A DNA stretch of 22,456 nucleotides, taken from Euryarchaeota archaeon UBA121 (lineage in GTDB: Archaea; Thermoplasmatota; Poseidoniia; Poseidoniales; Thalassarchaeaceae). How positions within the stretch are numbered: position 1 is the first letter of the stretch; every line of letters begins with the position of its first letter. Shown here in pieces: positions 15,853 to 22,456 of this stretch. The stretch is from contig DANL01000050.1 in NCBI GenBank assembly GCA_002499865.1, positions 2,467 through 24,922 of the forward strand, given 5' to 3'. A program made the translations under genes and the position numbers. The notes beneath the pieces were generated by a model that ran no database searches, was not told where the DNA came from, and worked only from the letters and a program-made list of their open reading frames with translations.

Positions 15853-15866
15853 CAGTCTCTTGACTG
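15853..15866 (+). repeat. Inverted repeat after hppA
   Basis: CAGTC (15853-15857) and GACTG (15862-15866) form a perfect five-pair stem with loop TCTT, 12 bases after the hppA stop. There is no T-run, so it is a weak terminator candidate; it may instead protect the message end. Confidence 0.35.
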
Positions 15867-15869
15867 TAA

Positions 15870-15884
15870 CCCCTGTCGCAGGGG
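15870..15884 (+). promoter_or_regulatory. GC-rich hairpin directly before the lipoprotein start
   Basis: CCCCTG and CAGGGG form a perfect six-pair stem with loop TCG, ending one base before the GTG start at 15886. The AGGGG of the 3' arm is the only ribosome-binding-site-like sequence. It has the same layout as the hairpin before the PKD protein gene at 5848. Confidence 0.5.
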
Positions 15885-15885
15885 C

Positions 15886-16848
15886 GTGAGTGGCAGGTCT
15901 GCAATTGGTATGGCCTGTTTAATGACGATGTGCATTCTCTCTGGTTGTATCGAGACAGGCGATTCTGGGCAATCAGGAGAATCTGTGGATGAGGACATGA
16001 TTCTCCCAGAATGGGAAGTTGGAAATAATTGGCTATACACATTCATCACACCCCAATTCGGAGAAGATAGCGCCAGGTTAGTTGTAGCAGAAATTGATAA
16101 CGAATCAGGAGATTATCAAGTCGGTATTTCCTCCGAGAGAGAAGCTCAGAGACACGCGGTAATCAATCATAATCCATTTCTGGGACGAATGACAATTGAT
16201 GGATTGTCAGTGTACGAAAATGGGATACCACAACAAGTATTCTCATTTCCATGGGTCATCGGTGATGAGTGGTCATTCACTCTATTCGGTCAAGAGTGGA
16301 GTGCTACTACTGTTTCCATAAACAATGGAAATGCCAGAGTAAATGCGGAATCTTCTGAAGGTCACGAATTGCAATATACATTCAGCGGAAGTGATGGTTT
16401 CCTAGAAAGGCTAGTTTGGGAAGACTCGGAGGGACGGAACCAGTTACGTATGGATTTGAATGTCGCCAGATCAAACTATCAAGGGGACGTTTTCTTCTAC
16501 AGGGCTAGAGACTTAATTGATCGGCTATATGAGGAGAATGACCAGGAAATATATGACTCATTTTTCGACGATGGGCACCCAACAGAAGGAGATTGGGATA
16601 CCTTGGTTTGGTATCTTGATGTAGAGATTGCATCTAATGGGGCATCTTCCGGTTCTCTGACAATGAAGGATCATGCTGGAGCTTCCCCCCTTACTCGTGC
16701 ATGGGGGTCCGGAGCGACAGAAAAGGGAGCGATAGGCACCATACCTTCCAACTCTGGAGAGTACTCGCTTACTGTAACAGTTCGTGGCCAATCTTCATAC
16801 ATCCACCTCAAGGTTGCCGGGGCATTGGTTTTCCAATGGAATCTGTGA
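15886..16848 (+). CDS. Secreted lipoprotein sharing a domain with the PKD surface protein
   Basis: This 320-residue protein starts with a lipoprotein signal: a basic start (MSGR), a hydrophobic stretch and the lipobox LSGC with Cys21. A short Ser/Glu/Asp-rich linker leads to a domain with PEWEVGNNWLY (41-51) and, about 70 residues later, FPWVIGDEWSF (121-131). The same two motifs, in the same order, occur in the N-terminal part of the 1178-residue PKD protein, so the domains are probably homologous. The C-terminal 80 residues look beta-rich (GEYSLTVTVRG, YIHLKVAGALVFQW). No enzymatic motif was seen. The GTG start is preferred because it supplies the positive charge of the signal peptide; ATG 15910 would leave only 12 residues before the lipobox Cys. 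Confidence 0.75.
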   Translation: MSGRSAIGMACLMTMCILSGCIETGDSGQSGESVDEDMILPEWEVGNNWLYTFITPQFGEDSARLVVAEIDNESGDYQVGISSEREAQRHAVINHNPFLGRMTIDGLSVYENGIPQQVFSFPWVIGDEWSFTLFGQEWSATTVSINNGNARVNAESSEGHELQYTFSGSDGFLERLVWEDSEGRNQLRMDLNVARSNYQGDVFFYRARDLIDRLYEENDQEIYDSFFDDGHPTEGDWDTLVWYLDVEIASNGASSGSLTMKDHAGASPLTRAWGSGATEKGAIGTIPSNSGEYSLTVTVRGQSSYIHLKVAGALVFQWNL

Positions 16849-16856
16849 GGGATTGG

Positions 16857-17447
16857 ATGAGCAAGGGTACGCTCATAATGATGCATGGAATGACTGGGAC
16901 GTCTGAAAAGATGCAGGAGCTCGCACGAAGGCTAACCCCCGATGGATGGACGACTTTATGTCCTCAGGCGAAGATCAGTCATCCTACGAGAGGAGGTTTT
17001 GCATGGTGGCTTTTCGGGGAAGACGTCTCCGAGGACGAGACGATGTCCCAAATGAAAGAGTCATTATCAGGAATCTTGGAGATATTACCTGATGGCCCGA
17101 TAATTGTTGGTGGCTTCTCACAGGGGGGAGCGATGGCATCAGCCTTACTGGAGACTAAAGCGAGTAGTTCGATAGTCGGACTAGTATTGATTGCAACAAA
17201 AACGGCTAGGCCTGATGAATTAAGAGGTTCGCTTCCATTCCTGAAGCCAAGACCCGTGATATGGATGCATGGAAAGCGAGATCATTTGGTTCCACTTGAT
17301 GTGGGCATTGAACATATCGAAATCTTTGAGGAATCTGGTTGGCCTGTAACTAGGTTGGAGCATGAAAAGGGACACATGGTTAATCTCAAACAATTTGAGG
17401 AGATGCGTAAGCAGGTCTCTATAATTGCGCAAAATTATCAAAGATAG
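16857..17447 (+). CDS. Small alpha/beta hydrolase (carboxylesterase/phospholipase-like)
   Basis: This 196-residue cytoplasmic hydrolase has the minimal alpha/beta fold. The opening strand and oxyanion loop are TLIMMHGMTGT, the nucleophile elbow is GGFSQGGAM with Ser88, and the acid is probably Asp142 in HGKRDHLVP. The base is His173 in EKGHMV, so the triad Ser-Asp-His is complete. The order and spacing match the carboxylesterase / lysophospholipase (YpfH/Cif-like) family, which hydrolyses short acyl esters; the substrate is not evident. The start is ATG 16857, eight bases after the lipoprotein stop with GAGGG before it. An upstream ATG at 16836 would overlap that gene. The 3' end overlaps the convergent glutaredoxin gene by 10 bases. 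Confidence 0.85.
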   Translation: MSKGTLIMMHGMTGTSEKMQELARRLTPDGWTTLCPQAKISHPTRGGFAWWLFGEDVSEDETMSQMKESLSGILEILPDGPIIVGGFSQGGAMASALLETKASSSIVGLVLIATKTARPDELRGSLPFLKPRPVIWMHGKRDHLVPLDVGIEHIEIFEESGWPVTRLEHEKGHMVNLKQFEEMRKQVSIIAQNYQR

Positions 17448-17704
17448 TCAATCAGATGATCGGAGCCTCCGACAAATACCGGCGAATCCTGCCTTAAGTC
17501 AAAAACTACAGGGACTGTCCTATGGCCCGTCTCGATGATAATCTTCTGTCTGAGGCCCTCATAGTGGTCCAAATTTATCTCGGTATATGTTAGATGGTTG
17601 GCTTCCAAGGTTCGGGCGGCCCTGGTACAGTATGGACAAACTGTTTGACTGAAGAAAAGAAAGTCCGTATTTGCGGACCCTAGGTGTTCAAGCAGGGACG
17701 ACAT
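17438..17704 (-). CDS. Glutaredoxin-like protein
   Basis: This 88-residue thiol-disulfide oxidoreductase of the glutaredoxin fold has the active site TVCPYCTRA (Cys23, Cys26), the cis-proline segment RTVPVVF (Pro65) and the C-terminal FVGGSDHL turn. The motif CPYC is the classical dithiol glutaredoxin form. Its partner may be glutathione or another low-molecular thiol; archaea often lack glutathione. It could reduce peroxiredoxins such as the Bcp encoded in this window. The ATG at 17704 lies inside the last codons of the subtilase-permease gene (17-base overlap, different frame), so the two are probably translated from one message. Confidence 0.9.
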   Translation of the reverse strand: MSSLLEHLGSANTDFLFFSQTVCPYCTRAARTLEANHLTYTEINLDHYEGLRQKIIIETGHRTVPVVFDLRQDSPVFVGGSDHLIDYL

Positions 17705-20700
17705 CTGGTTCGTCTTCCTCCCACCATACCTCAGAGGCTTCTCCTAAGTCTCCCCCATAATTCTCATCTTCATCATCACCTAGTCTCCCTTCCAAAACCC
17801 TATCACATTCATCTGGGTCTATGAAGACCAAGAACCAGACTGTGAATAGAGTTAATCCAGCCCCAAGATAAAGTGCTGAGATGTAATCAATTATCTCGAC
17901 CATCGTTCCCGTAAATTGGTATGCGATCACCGCAGATAGGTTGAACATAGACATGTAAGCAGTGAACTGAGTTCCACCGGCCTTGCTGTATGTTAGCCTC
18001 ATGGATACGGAGATGATGCATATCCAAGCAACTCCTGTGACGATAGCCCTTAGACACAAATAGACTGTCATAATCGTGGTATTTTCCCAATACGGATTTA
18101 GCATGGCGAGTCCGGCGTTGCCTAGGGCAAGTAGGGTGAAGCCAACCATGGCGACCTCCCTAACACCAAACTTGTCCCCAAGGAATCCCCCTAGGATCTG
18201 TCCTCCCATCAAGAATAAGATGACTACGCCACCCATGATTCCATTGTACTTCGTCTGCGACCAACCTGCCTCGTTGATGAAGATATCAACCACAATTGGA
18301 TCAACGAAGACGTACATCTCCGATAGGAGGCACAGGAAGATGAGCAGGAATGAGGATTTCAGGGAGAAACCCTTGACTATATTGTAGGCCGGAACTGCAA
18401 GTCCGGTCCTAGCAGATTCTCCGAATGGGTTGGAGATCTGGAATTGGGAAATCGCTGGTAAAAGGAACCTGCCTACCAAAATTCCTGCCAAAGAAAGGAG
18501 GAAGGCAATCCATCCAATACTCTTGAGTGGCGAGGCGAGGGTACTGAACACTTCCTCGTTCGAGACGAGATGAATTATCCCCAGCGCGCCACCGACTAAC
18601 ATCACGACTATGCTAACCCAAAGAAGAGCGGCGACACCCTGAATCCGCTCTCCGTAAAGATTCCGAGAAACCCAACTAGCTACTCTGAAATCATCCTCGA
18701 AGTCCTCCTCCCATGGCAATTCATCGTTCATCTCAATTGATTCGGAATCCTCTGATTCAGGTCCCTCCCAAAGGCTGTTTCTAGTAGAGGAACTCTGCCA
18801 TGGGAAAAGACGATCTCCGGGCCTCTCCCTCAGGAAGAGTGGTAAGCACATTATCAGAGCAAGGAGAGGAAGTTGGACTGCTATTGCGGCCTTGATCCCA
18901 TAGTCCACTACCAGCATTCCAACCACCGCTCCACCAATGATGATGCCCCCTCTCTTGGCAGCGAACATGAAGCCGTTAGCCTTAGCCACCTCGTTGGGTT
19001 GTAGAACATCCACTGCTAACGCGTCCACACTCACGTCTTGTAGTGACGAGAACAGGTTATGGACGAAGAGGATCAGAGTCACGAGCTCTATTGATGCATT
19101 AAGATCGGAAACGAATAGCAATGCACCAAGAGTGACTATCATACCAGTTTGAGCAAAGAGGATCCAAGGCCTCCTAAGGCCGTAAGAGGGCATTTGCACT
19201 GCATCAACCACTGGGCCCCAGATGAACTTGAATGTCCAAGGGAGGGCTACGGTGGCGAACAGCGCTGCAATCTGTTCAGGCGCCGCACCGTTAGCAACCA
19301 GGAATGCAACGAATGTGACCATGGCGAATCCGGCGGGAAGTCCTTGAGCAGTGTATAATATTGAAAGTGAAACGTACCTTCTGAATTGATTCTCAACCAA
19401 TGTTTCTCCATCCTTCCAAGACTCCATGGCGGAATTGATCCTACCTGGGATCAAACGAGGATCAAGTGCTGAGCCGACTTTGTAGACGATCCCCGGGCCC
19501 ATATCCTCGGGTGCGATAAGTCCGCCATCTTCACCTCTGATTTTAGTGATCCATCGCTCCCTTATCGAAACAATCCCGATAATTGCAATTGAAGCTAGGA
19601 ATGGAATCCAGAATACAGTTGACGGGATACTCTTGAGGTCTCCCGAGGGCCCTCCGGACACGACGCCGTCAACGAGAATGACTCGTCTTGAGTCGATTGG
19701 CGATATGCTATCCTCGGACACAAGTAGTCGAGCATAGATAGTGGAGTTACCTGACTGATCGTGGGGATCTAGCTTCACTCTCCACTGACTCCAATCGCCC
19801 GAAAGATCCGCTGCGCCCTTCCAGGTACCACCTCCGACTCTGACCTCCACTAGCCCCATTCCTGGGGCCACCCCTGATGCAGTGCCTGAGATATAGGACT
19901 CGTTTCCTATTTGCTGCAGGGTTTCTACGTCCATACTGACGTTTAGAGACCTGTCAATGCTTCCTGCTGCCTCGACGAATGCCATTGGGTCTGCTTGTCC
20001 ATATCCAAACTCGTTGTCTGGACGAGTCTCTAGTATGCTACAGTCATTAAATCCGGGATCATCAAGAAGTTGCAAATCTCTCTCGATAGAATGAGCCGAA
20101 ATAATATCCTTGAATTCTGAAGGAGTAATGTCTGGATTTGCCTCTACCATCAGAGCCGCGATGCCTGCCATCAGTGGTGTAGCCATACTCGTTCCCGACT
20201 TACTGGTATATCCATCACTTGATGCCGCGTCAGGAGCCATGATGTTGGATCCAATAGTTGCAACATCTGGCTTCACCCTCCCGTCAGAAGTATATCCTCG
20301 ACTGCTGTAAATAGCCAGTCCTAGATCCTTATCTAGACTCGCAACAGTAACTGGAAGTTGAGCATCCCCGGGACTGTCTATAGTGTTACAACCGGCAAAA
20401 GTCGCTCCTCCGAACTCATTGCCAGCTGAGAGGGTGGTGATAATTCCTGCCTCAACAACAGAATCCATCTGCCTACTCCAAGCTGAGTCTCCATTGTTAT
20501 CGAAGTGAACCTCTAACTGTTGTTCTCCAAGGGATGAGGTTACGATATCGATTCCGTACTTGTCCTTATTCTCTATAGCCCACTGAGCTCCTTGGATAAC
20601 ATCCTCTATATCCCCGTCGCAGCAGGCTAAGATGTTAATTAGAAACGCCCCTGGAGCCGCTCCAACATACTTTTGTCCTGTGGCAGGATCGGTTTGTCCA

Positions 20701-21512
20701 CCTCCTGAACCTACTGCAATACCAGCTACGTGGGTCCCGTGAGTTCCTGAGTCGTAAGAAGTGGAAGGATCTTGTTCGGCATCCATTAGTACTGCATCAT
20801 AGAATGCTATAATCTTCGGATCACAATCAACAAAAATTGGATTTGGGTCTAGGGGGTCTGGGTCAGGTTGCTCGCAACCGGTTGTAAACGGCTCGTCGTC
20901 CATATCGTTCAAGCCCTCGTGATCACCTCTAACTCCAGTATCCAGAACAGCAACTACTGATCCTGTCCCATCAAAGCCGAAGTCATTCCAAACCTGATCG
21001 ACCCCCATGTTAGGGACGGCCTCATTCATGTGGGGTTCTGCCAGACCGAGATCCTCGATCATTACTACTCCGGGAAGAGACCTGATTCCATCTGGAGAAA
21101 GAATGGTTTCGAACGGAGCAGTTGCTGAAACAGTATCGAGATATTTGGGACGAAACGTGACTTTGACACCCAAACTTTCCAATTCCTCAACATCCGCGTC
21201 GGAAGGATGGTGGTCATAATCGATGAAAATCCTAGCACTTCCAGATTCTGCTCTCTTCCACCAATCTTGTTGGATTTGGGAGGGTTGCTCCAGAAGCCAT
21301 TCAAGTCTATCGTCCAGAGAATTACGATCTTTATCTCTGCTCCAGTGGGACCACCAGTTGGAATGTAGTTCCGATTCCACACTTTCTGTCCACACCCCAT
21401 CAGCATCTAAGCCCCCTTTTCCTTCCTCAATTGGATGAATATCTGAGGAAGCCAATGGTAGCAACATTAGCAAAATGATGAAAGTTGCAGTGGCTGCGCT
21501 ACGTCCCGCCAT
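17688..21512 (-). CDS. Secreted subtilisin-like protease fused to an MFS permease (AmpG/acetyl-CoA transporter type)
   Basis: A single 1274-residue open frame joins two complete modules. Residues 1-23 form a signal peptide. Residues about 88-157 resemble the I9 propeptide. The S8 protease has Asp191 (VLDTGVRG), His258 (GTHGTHVAGIA), Asn365 (LSAGNEFGG) and Ser442 (SGTSMATP), so the catalytic set is intact. An Ig-like domain follows (about 525-615). One membrane helix (631-650) then brings the chain inside, before a basic cytoplasmic linker. Residues 711-1232 form a 12-helix permease with TAQGLPAGF, TFKFIWGPVVDAV, RRPWILFAQTG and LQDVSVDALAVDVL, the marks of AmpG and acetyl-CoA transporter (PAT) proteins. 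Residues 897-956 form the central cytoplasmic loop and the tail is acidic. The topology is consistent. I infer extracellular peptide cleavage coupled to uptake; the substrate is unknown. Confidence 0.88.
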   Translation of the reverse strand: MAGRSAATATFIILLMLLPLASSDIHPIEEGKGGLDADGVWTESVESELHSNWWSHWSRDKDRNSLDDRLEWLLEQPSQIQQDWWKRAESGSARIFIDYDHHPSDADVEELESLGVKVTFRPKYLDTVSATAPFETILSPDGIRSLPGVVMIEDLGLAEPHMNEAVPNMGVDQVWNDFGFDGTGSVVAVLDTGVRGDHEGLNDMDDEPFTTGCEQPDPDPLDPNPIFVDCDPKIIAFYDAVLMDAEQDPSTSYDSGTHGTHVAGIAVGSGGGQTDPATGQKYVGAAPGAFLINILACCDGDIEDVIQGAQWAIENKDKYGIDIVTSSLGEQQLEVHFDNNGDSAWSRQMDSVVEAGIITTLSAGNEFGGATFAGCNTIDSPGDAQLPVTVASLDKDLGLAIYSSRGYTSDGRVKPDVATIGSNIMAPDAASSDGYTSKSGTSMATPLMAGIAALMVEANPDITPSEFKDIISAHSIERDLQLLDDPGFNDCSILETRPDNEFGYGQADPMAFVEAAGSIDRSLNVSMDVETLQQIGNESYISGTASGVAPGMGLVEVRVGGGTWKGAADLSGDWSQWRVKLDPHDQSGNSTIYARLLVSEDSISPIDSRRVILVDGVVSGGPSGDLKSIPSTVFWIPFLASIAIIGIVSIRERWITKIRGEDGGLIAPEDMGPGIVYKVGSALDPRLIPGRINSAMESWKDGETLVENQFRRYVSLSILYTAQGLPAGFAMVTFVAFLVANGAAPEQIAALFATVALPWTFKFIWGPVVDAVQMPSYGLRRPWILFAQTGMIVTLGALLFVSDLNASIELVTLILFVHNLFSSLQDVSVDALAVDVLQPNEVAKANGFMFAAKRGGIIIGGAVVGMLVVDYGIKAAIAVQLPLLALIMCLPLFLRERPGDRLFPWQSSSTRNSLWEGPESEDSESIEMNDELPWEEDFEDDFRVASWVSRNLYGERIQGVAALLWVSIVVMLVGGALGIIHLVSNEEVFSTLASPLKSIGWIAFLLSLAGILVGRFLLPAISQFQISNPFGESARTGLAVPAYNIVKGFSLKSSFLLIFLCLLSEMYVFVDPIVVDIFINEAGWSQTKYNGIMGGVVILFLMGGQILGGFLGDKFGVREVAMVGFTLLALGNAGLAMLNPYWENTTIMTVYLCLRAIVTGVAWICIISVSMRLTYSKAGGTQFTAYMSMFNLSAVIAYQFTGTMVEIIDYISALYLGAGLTLFTVWFLVFIDPDECDRVLEGRLGDDEDENYGGDLGEASEVWWEEDEPDVVPA

Positions 21513-21584
21513 GGGGTTGGCCGGTACTTGTTACGTTTAGGGGTTCGGACTGAAACATTTGAACATGAAGATTCAAAATTATTG

Positions 21585-21593
21585 TGTATAGAG
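21585..21593 (+). promoter_or_regulatory. TATA-like box before ribB
   Basis: TGTATAGAG lies about 35 bases before ATG 21623, within an AT-rich stretch from 21575. It would give a leader of about eight bases. It shares a 110-base divergent gap with the promoter of the subtilase-permease gene. Confidence 0.35.
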
Positions 21594-21622
21594 ACTGATG
21601 GAGACTCTTCGACCGAAAATGA

Positions 21623-22354
21623 ATGGTATGTGTAGCCCCTCCGATAGTCGTGGGCAATGACATAGCTGAGGCGATTGAAGCGTTCTCCTCGGGGAATCCT
21701 GTGATGATTTTTGACTCAGATTTCAGAGAAAGAGAGACTGATCTTCTTTGGCCTGCGGCCAAAGCGACCCCTGAGATAATGAGAAGGCTTCGTAAAGACT
21801 GTGGAGGTTTACTTTTCCTGGCAATTGGTGACGAAATAGGTGATAAGTTTGGACTCCCTTGGCTTCAGGACATACATTCTACTCCTTCCATAGTTGCAGA
21901 TAATCCCGTACTTGGACAGTTGATTACCAATGACCTTCAATATGATAGCAGATCGGCATTTACTCTATCCCTGAACCACAGAGAAACATACACCGGGATC
22001 ACTGACAGGGACAGGGCTTTGACAACGAGAAGATTTGGTGAGCTGGCCGGAGAAGTGTATGAACTCTCGGACACCGAAGCTATGGAAGCTTTAGGAAAAG
22101 AATTCAGAACTCCGGGCCATATTCCTCTTTGCAGAGAATCTCCTGGCGGACTCTCGAAGAGGCAGGGGCATACAGAATTGGCAGTCGCTATAGCCAGGCT
22201 CTCTGGAAATATTCCCTGTACGATAGGCGCGGAGATGCTCGATCCTGAGGGCGATGGAGCACTATCCTTGCAGGAAGCCAGGAAATATGCTGAAGAGCAT
22301 GGAATTCCTATGATAACAGGAAATGATATCCTGGAATCGATGGATATGGTGTGA
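21623..22354 (+). CDS. ribB: 3,4-dihydroxy-2-butanone 4-phosphate synthase
   Basis: This enzyme converts ribulose 5-phosphate to dihydroxybutanone phosphate and formate for riboflavin synthesis. From ATG 21623 it has 243 residues, typical of the single-domain archaeal enzyme without a GTP cyclohydrolase II part. The acidic loop DSDFRERETD (31-40), the substrate motif LNHRETYTGITDRDRAL (117-133), RTPGHIPL (162-169), GHTELAVA (182-189) with the metal-binding His183, and EML (204-206) are all present. The next gene encodes a RibL-like protein that would complete FAD synthesis, so the two form a flavin cofactor group. Possible consumers here are the acyl-CoA dehydrogenase and ETF. Confidence 0.93.
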   Translation: MVCVAPPIVVGNDIAEAIEAFSSGNPVMIFDSDFRERETDLLWPAAKATPEIMRRLRKDCGGLLFLAIGDEIGDKFGLPWLQDIHSTPSIVADNPVLGQLITNDLQYDSRSAFTLSLNHRETYTGITDRDRALTTRRFGELAGEVYELSDTEAMEALGKEFRTPGHIPLCRESPGGLSKRQGHTELAVAIARLSGNIPCTIGAEMLDPEGDGALSLQEARKYAEEHGIPMITGNDILESMDMV

Positions 22355-22391
22355 AGCAAAGACTTGAGTTTGGATAGTTGAGGGCAGGTAT

Positions 22392-22456
22392 ATGGTCAGA
22401 GTCATGGCAGTGGGTGTTTTCGATCTTCTTCACGCTGGTCATCTGCATTATTTGGA
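22392..22456 (+). CDS. ribL: Partial cytidylyltransferase-fold protein, probable RibL-type FAD synthase
   Basis: Only the first 21 residues are in the window. They contain GVFDLLHAGHLHYL, the GxFDxxHxGH signature of the cytidylyltransferase fold, with the nucleotide-binding HAGH. Archaeal FAD synthase (RibL, adenylyl transfer to FMN) and glycerol-3-phosphate cytidylyltransferase share this opening. The position 37 bases after ribB favours FAD synthase. The start is ATG 22392, with AGGGCAGG a few bases upstream; a second ATG at 22404 would also keep the motif. Confidence 0.65.
   Translation, partial: MVRVMAVGVFDLLHAGHLHYL

Noticed and set aside
17688..21512. Fusion as an artefact of two adjacent genes joined by a frameshift
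   Set aside because: The linker (615-710) is continuous in frame, holds a membrane helix with a following basic segment as topology requires, and has no internal start with a good ribosome binding site that I could see.
21937..22359. 140-codon minus-strand frame opposite ribB
   Set aside because: The plus strand encodes all RibB motifs across the same bases; nothing recognisable on the minus strand.

Overview
This window looks like a piece of a planktonic marine euryarchaeal genome of the Marine Group II (Poseidoniales) or related Thermoplasmatota type. The archaeal evidence is a TATA-binding protein gene, TATA boxes placed for leaderless or nearly leaderless transcripts, mevalonate kinase, a SepF-like division protein and an archaeal-type RibB followed by a RibL-like cytidylyltransferase. 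Large secreted PKD-domain and subtilase proteins and a membrane pyrophosphatase suit a heterotroph that feeds on proteins and lipids. The lineage is an inference from gene content; there is no rRNA here.

Left part (1-5007): the start of a PuuD-like amidotransferase leaves the window on the left, with a small four-helix membrane protein just upstream of it. Next comes a membrane-bound HdrD/EMO-like iron-sulfur oxidoreductase, divergent from an MCAD-like acyl-CoA dehydrogenase. The two could form a route from fatty-acid oxidation through ETF to quinone. The dehydrogenase lacks a glutamate at both known catalytic-base positions. Mevalonate kinase follows.

Middle (5042-12033): a TBP gene carries about 55 extra residues inside its second repeat and has two tandem TATA boxes. 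It is followed by a 1178-residue PKD-domain surface protein and a SepF-like gene. On the minus strand, a tight five-gene cluster (12033 down to 9851) encodes a small membrane protein, endonuclease III, an uncharacterised protein, a Bcp peroxiredoxin and a small charged protein. This suggests a response to oxidative damage.

Right part (12133-22456): a small membrane protein, a NifU-like iron-sulfur scaffold, a free-standing class I glutamine amidotransferase, a K+-dependent membrane pyrophosphatase with Na+-pump-like features, a lipoprotein, a small alpha/beta hydrolase and a glutaredoxin. Next is a 1274-residue single chain joining a secreted subtilisin-like protease to a complete MFS permease of the AmpG/acetyl-CoA-transporter type. 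The window ends with ribB and the start of a ribL-like gene.

The most unusual items are the subtilase-permease fusion, the TBP insertion, the acyl-CoA dehydrogenase without its usual base, and two matching hairpins directly before the start codons of two secreted proteins that share an N-terminal domain. No CRISPR array, insertion sequence, convincing tRNA or rRNA was seen. No gene-free stretch exceeds 300 bases; the longest, about 182 bases between 2610 and 2791, holds a divergent promoter region and nothing else I can name.
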